Assembly: GCA_964439605.1 (NCBI GenBank) | Contig: CAYTPC010000097.1 | Span: forward strand, 1-15,576 | Length of the DNA: 15,576 nt | Source: JAITWT01 sp964439605 | GTDB lineage: Bacteria > Pseudomonadota > Gammaproteobacteria > Burkholderiales > Burkholderiaceae_C | Direction of reading: 5' to 3' | Part shown: in pieces, positions 1 through 6,050 of the stretch | Layout: each line of letters opens with the position of its first letter | How positions within the stretch are numbered: position 1 is the first letter of the stretch | The notes under the pieces: model-generated | What the model was told of the DNA's origin: nothing | The model's input: only the letters and a program-made list of their open reading frames with translations | The model's database searches: none | Position numbers and translations under genes: made by a program

Positions 1-156
1 ATTTTTCGTTCAGGTATTTACGTATCACCCGCTCCATCGTCATTCTGCGCGGAGCGAAGCGAAGTCGCAGAATCCAGACGCCGCATGGATTCCGCGACGG
101 AGCGCGCAATGACGTCATCACACTGACTGTTCATGACTGAACCGAAACCGCCCTAG
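1..156. repeat. MITE-like palindromic repeat, copy 1 (left end at or beyond window edge)
   Basis: Positions 1-98 match 5175-5272 with one mismatch that I can see (position 29). The core (39-114) is an imperfect hairpin: the left arm GTCATTCTGCGCG pairs with a decayed right arm ending GCGCAATGAC. The distal end CGAAACCGCCCTAG (143-156) resembles the end of copy 2 and is roughly the inverse of copy 2's left end TAGGGCATTTTTCG, suggesting terminal inverted repeats. No ORF of its own is supported. The remaining bases to spoT (157-309) hold only a short CCCCG/CGGGG stem (287-300) and no gene I can support. Confidence 0.65.
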
Positions 157-309
157 CGATGCACGGCTTACGTAAAAAGGAACCTGCGAGGCATTTTCGG
201 GTGAATGCCACGCGGGTACACCCTTCTTCGTGTAAACCTTGTAACGGAAATCGCACCGAAGTTCATGACGAACTCGATCGGATAGGCCCCGTCGCCGGGG
301 ATGAACTCC

Positions 310-2604
310 TCACCCCGCCTGGGACGGCAACTGCCCCCGGGGCGGGTGGGTGGCGGAGCCGCCACGGGCCGCTTTGAGCACCGAGGGCGTGCGCCGGACG
401 GCGCGCAGCACCGCTTCGAGGTGCGCTCCATCGCGTACCGCGATCACGAAACACAGGTCCACCGAATCCTGCGGCGTCTCGTCGGTCATTTCAACGTGCG
501 TGATGTCGGCTTCGGCGCCCGATAGCGCAGCGGCTACGCGGGCGAGCGTGCCTTTGTCGTTGCGCACGGTGACGATCAGGCTGGTCTCGAAAGGGCGCAC
601 CGGCTCGTCGGCCCATTCGACGGCGAAGAAGCGTTCGGCATCCTTGTCGTGCAGCCGCTGGGCGACCGTGCATTGAGCCGTGTGCACGATCAGGCCCTCG
701 CCGTGGCCGAGATAGCCGACGATCTCGTCGCCTGGAATCGGGCGGCAGCATTGCGCGAATCGCACGATCGAGGAGTTCTCGCTGCCGTCCAGCGTCACGG
801 CGCCTTGCGAGACGGTTTCGTGCGCGGTGAAGCGTTCGCGGCTGAGCATCAGCGCATCGCGCTTCTTGCCGCTTTCGGCCAGCAGCACCATCAGCCGCTT
901 GGCCACGATGCTGGCGATGCGTTTGCCCATGCCGATGTCGGTCATCAACTCGGCGCGTGAGCGGTTGCCGGTAAAGCGCAGGAGCTTTTCCCACACGGCC
1001 TGCTGCTCGGGCTCGTCGCCGGGCAAGGTGCCCCATCCTTCGGCGCGCAAGGCTTGCGCGAGCAGCTTTTCACCCAGCCCTTCGGACTCCGCTTGCGCGA
1101 GCGTTTTGAGGTAGTGGCGGATCTTCGATCGCGCACGGCCGGTGCGCACGAAGCCCAGCCACGCCGGGTTTGGGGTGGATACCGGCGCGGTGATGATCTC
1201 GATCACGTCGCCGTTGCGCAGCTCGGTGCGCAGCGGCACTTGATCGCCGTTGATGCGCGCGGTCAGGGTATGGTCGCCGACGCTGCTGTGAATCGCATAG
1301 GCGAAATCGACCACGGTCGCCCCGCGCGGCAGTGCGAGGATCTGGCCTTTGGGCGTGAACACGTAGACCGCGTCGGGGAAAAGATCGACCTTGACGTGAT
1401 CCCAGAATTCGGTCGCGTCGCGCGTTTCGTCCTGAATGTCCAGCAGCGACTGCACCCACTTGGCGCCCTGGCGCTCGTTGCTTGCCGCGCCTGAGGGGGT
1501 TGATTTGTACAGCCAGTGGGCCGCGACGCCCGATTCGGCCACCAGATGCATCGCCTCGGTACGAAGCTGGAATTCAACGTTCACGCTCGCCGGCCCCACC
1601 AGCGTGGTGTGCAGCGACTGGTAGCCGTTGACTTTCGGAATGGCGATGTGGTCCTTGAATTTGCCCGGCAGCGGCTTGTATGTCTGATGCAGAATGCCCA
1701 GCCCCGTGTAGCAGTCGATCACCGAAGGCAGGATCAGCCGGAAACCGCAGGTGTCGGTCACCTGGGCGAAGCTCAGGCGTTTTCCCTTCATCTCGCGGTA
1801 AATCGAATACAGCGTTTTCTCGCGCCCGGCGAACCGTATCGTCAGGCTGGCCGCGGCAAAAGCGGCCTCGACCTCGCGCTGAATCTTTTGGGTCAGGTCA
1901 CGGTGCCGGTTGCGCACTTTGGCCATCGCCTTGGACAGTACCGAGTAGCGCCAGGGCAGCAGATGCCGCAGCGACAGGTCTTGCAACTCCCGGTAGGTCT
2001 CATTGAGGCCCAGGCGGTTGGCGATCGGCGCGTAGATTTCCAGCGTCTCGCGCGCAATGCGGGCCCACTTCTCGCGCGGCGCGTCGTTCAGCGTGCGCAT
2101 GTTGTGGGTGCGGTCGGCCAGCTTGATGAGGATGACGCGCACGTCGCGCGCCATCGCCAGCAGCATCTTGCGGAAAGACTCGGCCTGGCTCTCTTCGCGC
2201 GTGTTGAATTGCAGCTTGTCGAGCTTGGTCAATCCATCGACCAGCTCCGACACCGGCGTGCCGAAACATTCGATCAACGCGGCTTTGGTAACGCCGCAAT
2301 CCTCGATCGCGTCGTGCAGCAGCGCGGCCATCAGCGCCTGCGCATCGAGCTTCCATTCGGCGCATTGCGCGGCAACGGCAATCGGGTGGGTGATGTACGG
2401 CTCGCCGCTGTTGCGCAACTGCCCCAGATGCGCCTGATCGGCGAAGCGGTACGCCTGGCGCACCTGCTCGATGCCCTCGGCGCTCAGGTAATCGAGCTTG
2501 GCCGTCAATGCCGCGAAGCTGGCCGCGGCCGCGTTCAGCGCCGCCGGCGTCGGTGATACGCCGGCACCGGGAACTTCAGGCGGGGAAGGAGCGGCGGCGC
2601 TCAT
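310..2604 (-). CDS. spoT: Bifunctional (p)ppGpp synthetase/hydrolase, RelA/SpoT family
   Basis: A 764-residue cytosolic stringent-response enzyme that makes pppGpp/ppGpp from GTP or GDP plus ATP and hydrolyses it. Domains in order: HD hydrolase at about 50-200 (H73, HDAIED at 97-102, LADRTHNMR at 162-170); synthetase at about 258-370 (GREKT 260-264, DTCGFRLI 284-291, GYQSLHTT 327-334, EFQLRTE 344-350); TGS at about 408-472; a conserved Cys pair in FAQCCRPIPGDE (617-628); C-terminal ACT at about 672-745. Both active sites look intact. KFKD at 315-318 fits the RxKD-type loop of bifunctional enzymes rather than the RelA-only type, apart from Arg to Lys. The length is slightly above E. coli SpoT because of an Ala/Pro-rich N-terminal extension. 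Start ATG 2604 has GAAGG immediately before it, so the exact start is less certain than the gene. It is last in the gmk-rpoZ-spoT order. Confidence 0.97.
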   Translation of the reverse strand: MSAAAPSPPEVPGAGVSPTPAALNAAAASFAALTAKLDYLSAEGIEQVRQAYRFADQAHLGQLRNSGEPYITHPIAVAAQCAEWKLDAQALMAALLHDAIEDCGVTKAALIECFGTPVSELVDGLTKLDKLQFNTREESQAESFRKMLLAMARDVRVILIKLADRTHNMRTLNDAPREKWARIARETLEIYAPIANRLGLNETYRELQDLSLRHLLPWRYSVLSKAMAKVRNRHRDLTQKIQREVEAAFAAASLTIRFAGREKTLYSIYREMKGKRLSFAQVTDTCGFRLILPSVIDCYTGLGILHQTYKPLPGKFKDHIAIPKVNGYQSLHTTLVGPASVNVEFQLRTEAMHLVAESGVAAHWLYKSTPSGAASNERQGAKWVQSLLDIQDETRDATEFWDHVKVDLFPDAVYVFTPKGQILALPRGATVVDFAYAIHSSVGDHTLTARINGDQVPLRTELRNGDVIEIITAPVSTPNPAWLGFVRTGRARSKIRHYLKTLAQAESEGLGEKLLAQALRAEGWGTLPGDEPEQQAVWEKLLRFTGNRSRAELMTDIGMGKRIASIVAKRLMVLLAESGKKRDALMLSRERFTAHETVSQGAVTLDGSENSSIVRFAQCCRPIPGDEIVGYLGHGEGLIVHTAQCTVAQRLHDKDAERFFAVEWADEPVRPFETSLIVTVRNDKGTLARVAAALSGAEADITHVEMTDETPQDSVDLCFVIAVRDGAHLEAVLRAVRRTPSVLKAARGGSATHPPRGQLPSQAG

Positions 2605-2657
2605 CCTTCAACTCTTTAATCTCTCTCATGCGGTGCGTGTTGCATGCGCAAGAGTAC

Positions 2658-2687
2658 AAAAAAAGCACCGTTTGCGGTGCTTTTTTT
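2658..2687 (-). terminator. Intrinsic (bidirectional-looking) terminator between rpoZ and spoT
   Basis: GCACCG (2665-2670), loop TTTG, CGGTGC (2675-2680), with A7 before and T7 after. This is a perfect 6-bp GC stem with a U-tract in either direction. On the minus strand it lies 23 bp past the rpoZ stop and 53 bp before the spoT start, so it should end or attenuate gmk-rpoZ transcripts before spoT. Confidence 0.8.
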
Positions 2688-2710
2688 AGGAACCGGACAA
2701 GGGCAAGGGT

Positions 2711-2914
2711 TCAGGTCGGTACCTTTTTGAGCATTTCGAGGCCGACCTTGCCTTGGGCGATCTCGCGCAGCGCCGTCACGCCCGGCTTGTTTTTGCTCTC
2801 GATGCGCGGCGCGTGGCCCTGGCTGAGCATGCGGGCGCGATAAGTCGCCGCCAGCACGAGCTGGAACCGGTTGGGAATCTGTTGCAGGCAATCTTCGACG
2901 GTGATACGGGCCAT
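2711..2914 (-). CDS. rpoZ: DNA-directed RNA polymerase omega subunit
   Basis: A 67-residue protein beginning MARITVEDCLQQIPNRFQLV, the characteristic omega start, followed by LAATYRARMLSQG and the conserved NKPGVTALREIAQGKVG segment. Omega binds the beta' subunit, promotes core polymerase assembly and contributes to ppGpp binding in proteobacteria. The length matches the short omega typical of Bordetella-type betaproteobacteria; E. coli omega is longer. The start ATG is 23 bp downstream of the gmk stop, so the two are probably cotranscribed. The adjacent spoT links omega to ppGpp metabolism, as in many proteobacteria. Confidence 0.97.
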   Translation of the reverse strand: MARITVEDCLQQIPNRFQLVLAATYRARMLSQGHAPRIESKNKPGVTALREIAQGKVGLEMLKKVPT

Positions 2915-2937
2915 GGGACGGTGAGATGAAGTCGGTG

Positions 2938-3558
2938 TCAGGGAATGTTCAGCGCGGCGAAAGTTTCTGCACGCAAACGGCGCTGAACCGCATAACGCAA
3001 CCGCTGTGCGTGAATGATCGCTTTCAGGTCGAAAAGCGCCAGTTCGAATAACTCATTAATTATAACGAAGTCGAATTTGCTGGCGCATGCCATTTCGTCG
3101 GCCGCGTTGCGCAGGCGCAGTTCGATGGTTTCGTCATCGTCCTCGCCTCGGCGTTCCAGGCGGGCGCGCAGTTCTTCCCGGCTGGGCGGCAGGATGAAGA
3201 TCAGCACCGCGTTCGCAAAAGTGTCGCGAATCTGCAGCGCGCCCTGGAAGTCGATTTCAAGGATAACGTCCGTTCCCTGGGCGATGCGTTCTTCGATTGC
3301 GCGCTTGGAGGTGCCGTAGCGCTGGCCGTGTACGTGAGCCCATTCGACGAAGGCCTTGGCCTGGACCATCGCGTCGAACTCGGCGTGCGAGATGAAAAAA
3401 TACTCGCGGCCGTGCTTTTCCTGGCCGCGCGGCGCGCGGGTGGTGTGCGAAACCGAAGGCTGCACGGCCGTGTCGAGCTCCATCAATGCCTTGACCAGGC
3501 TCGACTTGCCGGCGCCGCTGGGTGCCGCCACTACGAAAATATTGCCTGGATAGTCCAT
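2938..3558 (-). CDS. gmk: Guanylate kinase
   Basis: A 206-residue cytosolic enzyme that phosphorylates GMP (or dGMP) with ATP to give GDP. The P-loop APSGAGKSS spans residues 12-20. The GMP-binding segment follows: SVSHTTRAPRGQEKHGREYFF at about 35-55, with the conserved Ser, Arg and Tyr residues. EIDFQGALQIR (100-110) is the Walker-B-like stretch, and RLERRGEDD (132-140) is the lid. The length is usual for the family. Start ATG 3558 gives MDYPGNIFVVAAPSG. No strong Shine-Dalgarno is visible; instead a GC-rich inverted repeat (3561-3582) sits directly upstream. It is the first gene of the minus-strand block and is divergent from the nnrS-like gene across 160 bp. Confidence 0.97.
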   Translation of the reverse strand: MDYPGNIFVVAAPSGAGKSSLVKALMELDTAVQPSVSHTTRAPRGQEKHGREYFFISHAEFDAMVQAKAFVEWAHVHGQRYGTSKRAIEERIAQGTDVILEIDFQGALQIRDTFANAVLIFILPPSREELRARLERRGEDDDETIELRLRNAADEMACASKFDFVIINELFELALFDLKAIIHAQRLRYAVQRRLRAETFAALNIP

Positions 3559-3560
3559 GG

Positions 3561-3582
3561 GGCGCGCGTGGTGAAGCGCGCC
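3561..3582. repeat. Inverted repeat at the gmk start
   Basis: GGCGCGC (3561-3567) and GCGCGCC (3576-3582) form a perfect 7-bp stem with an 8-nt loop, two bases upstream of the gmk start codon on the minus strand. It could fold in the mRNA over the ribosome-binding region, or be a protein-binding palindrome. Function is not inferred beyond that. Confidence 0.5.
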
Positions 3583-3718
3583 AGTGTATCAGCCAAGCGC
3601 GGACGCCGCGAGGGGTTATTCAGGGATTGCCTGGTGTGGAAGAAAATGCCGCACATAATTTCCAGCCCTCAGAGCCCAGCTCCCAGGCTGCCCGCGAACT
3701 GTCATTTCTTTCTTTTCA

Positions 3719-4984
3719 ATGGCTCCCCTCATGTCTCCTGAACGGCCCGACATGCGCTGGCGTGCAAGCCGGTTGCTGAGTGCGCCGCACCGTCTGGGCT
3801 TTTTCGCGGCGGCCCTTGTTTTTGCGCTCAGTGCGCTGTGGTGGGCCGTCGTGCTGTCCACGCGCGCGGCGGGCATTGCGCTGCCGTGGGTGGTGGCGCC
3901 GCCGATCGCGCATGGCTTGTTGATGTCGGCCGGATTCATGCCGCTGTTCATTATCGGTTTTCTGTTTACCGCCGGGCCGCGCTGGCTCGGGCAGCCGCCG
4001 GTCCAGGCGCGCAGCCTGCTGGCGCCGGTGCTCTTGATGTTGTCCGGCTGGCCCATCGCGCTGGCCGGTTTTCATTGGGTGGCCGGGTTGGCCGCGCTGG
4101 GAGTGGCCTTCGTCGCGGCCGGCTGGAGTGCGATCGCGCTGCGCTTCGTGCGGCTGTTGCGCGCGAGCACGGTACCCGATCGCACCCATGCCTTCGCGGT
4201 CGCATGGGCCAGCAGCATCGGCGCCCTGGCGCTGTGGGCCATCGTATTCGCGCTGGCCAGCGGCGAATATTCCGGTGTGCGGGCCATCACGCAAGTGCTC
4301 CTGTGGGGCTGGTTCGCGCCGACTTTTGCCACCGTCTCGCATCGGATGATTCCCTTCTTCACGGCGGCGGCGCTGCCCGTGCTCGATGCCTGGCGGCCCA
4401 ACTGGCTGCTGTGGCTGCAACTCGGGGCGCTGGCTTTCGCGGGCGCGGGCATGGTGGCCGAACTATTCTGGTGGCCGCTGCCGGCCGCGCTGCGCTGGGT
4501 CCAGGCGGCGGTGGAAGCGCCGGTTGGCGTGCTGCTGCTGTGGGTCTCGGTGCGCTGGGGGCTGGTGCAGAGCTTGCGCATCCGGCTGCTCGCGATGCTG
4601 TATGGCGGGTTCGTCTGGCTGGGCCTTGCGATGGCGCTGCTGGCTTTGTCGCACGCGCTGCAGGCGCTGGGGCATCCGGGCCTGGGGCTTGCGCCGCTGC
4701 ACGCCTTGACGATGGGTTACCTGGGCGCGACGCTGATCGCGATGACGACGCGCGTGGCCGCCGGCCATAGCGGCCGCCCGCTCGCGGCTGACGACCTGGC
4801 CTGGACGCTGTACTGGCTGCTGCAGGCGGCGGCCTTGCTGCGGCTCACGGCGGCGCTGTGGGGCGCGGTGGAAATGCACCTGCTGTTGTGCGCGATCGGC
4901 GCATGGCTGATGGCGACCGTGGGTTGGGCCTTGCGGTATGGCAGCTGGCTGGGCCGTCCGCGCATCGATGGACGTCCGGGGTAA
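3719..4984 (+). CDS. nnrS: NnrS-family multi-pass membrane protein (nitrogen oxide / NO stress)
   Basis: A 421-residue inner-membrane protein, almost entirely hydrophobic, with about 12 predicted membrane segments. Diagnostic NnrS-family stretches are PHRLGFF (23-29), HGLLMSAGFMPLFIIGFLFT (65-84) followed by AGPRWLG, SHRMIPFFT (207-215), and LHALTMGYLGATLIAMTTR (327-345) running into VAAGHSGRPL. The conserved His residues in these motifs are the family's presumed haem or metal ligands. NnrS proteins are linked to nitric-oxide tolerance and denitrification; the exact biochemistry is not settled. The start is uncertain: ATG 3719, 3731 and 3752 are all in frame and none has a good Shine-Dalgarno. 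It is the first gene of a plus-strand cluster with a hemerythrin-like protein and narXL, which supports a nitrogen-oxide role. I see no FNR/Dnr-type box just upstream. Confidence 0.9.
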   Translation: MAPLMSPERPDMRWRASRLLSAPHRLGFFAAALVFALSALWWAVVLSTRAAGIALPWVVAPPIAHGLLMSAGFMPLFIIGFLFTAGPRWLGQPPVQARSLLAPVLLMLSGWPIALAGFHWVAGLAALGVAFVAAGWSAIALRFVRLLRASTVPDRTHAFAVAWASSIGALALWAIVFALASGEYSGVRAITQVLLWGWFAPTFATVSHRMIPFFTAAALPVLDAWRPNWLLWLQLGALAFAGAGMVAELFWWPLPAALRWVQAAVEAPVGVLLLWVSVRWGLVQSLRIRLLAMLYGGFVWLGLAMALLALSHALQALGHPGLGLAPLHALTMGYLGATLIAMTTRVAAGHSGRPLAADDLAWTLYWLLQAAALLRLTAALWGAVEMHLLLCAIGAWLMATVGWALRYGSWLGRPRIDGRPG

Positions 4985-5100
4985 TGTTCACCCCCAGGCT
5001 TCGCGCACTTCGTGTCGCTACGCCAACCCCCTCTCCGGGGGCAATCCCAGTGGCCCGGTCAAGCCGTGCCACGGGATTCCTGGGCTTTGTCGCGCCAGTT
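4985..5100. repeat. Probable repetitive intergenic (REP-like) sequence
   Basis: This GC-rich stretch after the nnrS stop contains short stems: CCCC/GGGG around 5026-5040 and GTGGC/GCCAC around 5050-5075. No ORF here is convincing. The wording resembles dispersed intergenic sequence that I recall from Bordetella/Achromobacter genomes. That is recollection, and only one copy is in this window. It may also serve to end nnrS transcripts, though no U-tract is present. Confidence 0.35.
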
Positions 5101-5167
5101 TCATGGGGCGCGGCGCACTGGGAAACCGAGATCGTCAACACGTTCTGAGAGGTTACGCATGGCCGTT

Positions 5168-5332
5168 TTAGGGCATTTTTCGTTCAGGTATTTACGTATC
5201 ACTCGCTCCATCGTCATTCTGCGCGGAGCGAAGCGAAGTCGCAGAATCCAGACGCCGCATGGATTCCGCGACTTCGCGCAGAATGACACGAATAAAGGCG
5301 GGGCTGTAATCAACTAAATCGAAACCGCTCTA
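5168..5332. repeat. MITE-like palindromic repeat, copy 2 (complete)
   Basis: About 165 bp. Ends: TTTTAGGGCATTTTTCG at the left (5168-5184) and CGAAACCGCTCTA at the right (5320-5332), which are imperfect terminal inverted repeats. The core hairpin has outer arms GTCATTCTGCGCG (5213-5225) and CGCGCAGAATGAC (5275-5287), a perfect 13-bp match, and inner arms 5235-5250 with 5260-5275 (15 of 16 paired) around loop GACGCCGCA. The unpaired left-arm insert GAGCGAAGC (5226-5234) is absent from the right arm. Positions 5175-5272 match 1-98 with one mismatch. There is no transposase inside, so any movement would be in trans. Confidence 0.7.
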
Positions 5333-5878
5333 ATGAACTTGAACGAAGCGCCCGCCGCTGGCTTCGACCAGCCTTTTGAAATGCTGCAGGCTTGCCACGA
5401 ACGTGTCGAGCGCATGCTGGGGCTGTTCGAACGGCTTGCGGCGCATCTGGCGCGGTGCGGCGGCGATGCGCAGGCCCGTGACGCGGCGCGCGATCTGCTG
5501 CGCTATTTCGATATCGCCGGCCCCGCGCACCACGAGGATGAAGAACGCCACATCTTCCCGCGCCTGAACGCGCAGGGCCTTGCGTCCGATGCCGCGCTGG
5601 TGGCCCGGCTGCAGCGCGAACACCGCGTGATGAGCCACATCTGGCAGCGTGTGCGCGTCGATCTGCAAGCCCTGGCGCAAGAGCGCTGGTCCGGCGCGCG
5701 CCTGGCCTTGGTCCAGCGGCGCTCACGGCACTTCGCGGCGCTCTACAGAGGCCACATCCGCGCGGAAGAAGCGTTTGCCTATCCGGCCGCGCGGGCGCTC
5801 TTCGCGCCGCCCGAACTCGATGCCATGGGCTGCGAAATGGCGGTGCGGCGCGGCGTCAAGCCGCCACCCTCAGCTTGA
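5333..5878 (+). CDS. Hemerythrin-like HHE cation-binding protein
   Basis: A 181-residue soluble, mostly helical protein. The four-helix-bundle HHE pattern is visible: ACHERVERMLGLFERL (20-35), AHHEDEERHIFPRL (65-78), LQREHRVMSHIW (93-104) and HFAALYRGHIRAEEAFAYP (133-151). Likely di-iron ligands are H22, H66 or H67, E70, H97, H133 or H141, and E145. Bacterial hemerythrin-like proteins bind O2 or NO or help iron-sulfur repair; which applies here is not shown, but the nnrS-like and narXL neighbours favour nitrosative stress. The start ATG 5333 directly follows the repeat's terminal TA, and no Shine-Dalgarno is visible before it. An internal ATG at 5381 (residue 17) also lacks one but would still keep H22. 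The protein lacks a signal peptide. Confidence 0.88.
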   Translation: MNLNEAPAAGFDQPFEMLQACHERVERMLGLFERLAAHLARCGGDAQARDAARDLLRYFDIAGPAHHEDEERHIFPRLNAQGLASDAALVARLQREHRVMSHIWQRVRVDLQALAQERWSGARLALVQRRSRHFAALYRGHIRAEEAFAYPAARALFAPPELDAMGCEMAVRRGVKPPPSA

Positions 5879-5887
5879 CTGCCTTGC

Positions 5888-5952
5888 GCGCCTTCCTTAC
5901 GCGCCTTCCTTGCGCGCCTTCCGTACGCGCCTTCCGTACGCGCCTTCCGTAC
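5888..5952. repeat. Tandem repeat, five 13-bp units
   Basis: Units are GCGCCTTCCTTAC (5888-5900), GCGCCTTCCTTGC (5901-5913) and GCGCCTTCCGTAC three times (5914-5926, 5927-5939, 5940-5952). The three identical final copies suggest recent expansion. The array starts 9 bp after the hemerythrin stop and ends 98 bp before the narX start. The unit length is not a multiple of 3, and the array is not in a supported gene. Confidence 0.9.
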
Positions 5953-5996
5953 TACCGCACAGAAAACCGTAATAGTACGTAGTAACTAACCCAAGC

Positions 5997-6010
5997 TTGA
6001 CCAGGGTTAA
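5997..6010. promoter_or_regulatory. FNR/Dnr-like palindrome upstream of narX
   Basis: TTGACCAGGGTTAA is a near-perfect 14-bp palindrome with the half-site layout TTGAC-N4-GTTAA. Compared with the CRP/FNR-family consensus TTGAT-N4-ATCAA it matches 7 of 10 defined bases. It lies about 40 bp before the narX start. An oxygen- or NO-responsive FNR-family regulator is plausible but the match is weak. TTGACC could equally be read as a -35 box, although no good -10 is spaced correctly. Confidence 0.3.
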
Positions 6011-6050
6011 TCGAGTATGAGTATGAATGGAGTGTGAATATGTATAGAGT

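Noticed and set aside
157..309. Possible gene remnant on the minus strand just past spoT, reading FRYKVYTKKGVPAWHSPENA in one frame and EEFIPGDGAYPIEFVMNF in another
   Set aside because: The two readings are in different frames, too short, and I recognise no family. A frameshifted remnant truncated by the repeat is possible but not supported.
1516..2556. 346-codon open frame antisense to spoT, and 6627-7817 antisense to narX
   Set aside because: Both are shadows of well-supported genes with diagnostic motifs; neither translation resembles a protein family.
4858..5317. Several 70-100-codon frames across the region after nnrS
   Set aside because: They run through repeat DNA (REP-like segment and the MITE-like element) and have no ribosome binding site or family signature.
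5888..5952. CRISPR array
   Set aside because: 13-bp units are contiguous with no spacers and there are no cas genes; it is a simple tandem repeat.
6017..6023. NarL heptamer (ATGAGTA, reverse TACTCAT) before narX
   Set aside because: A single match to a degenerate 7-mer in an AT-richer region full of similar words is expected by chance.
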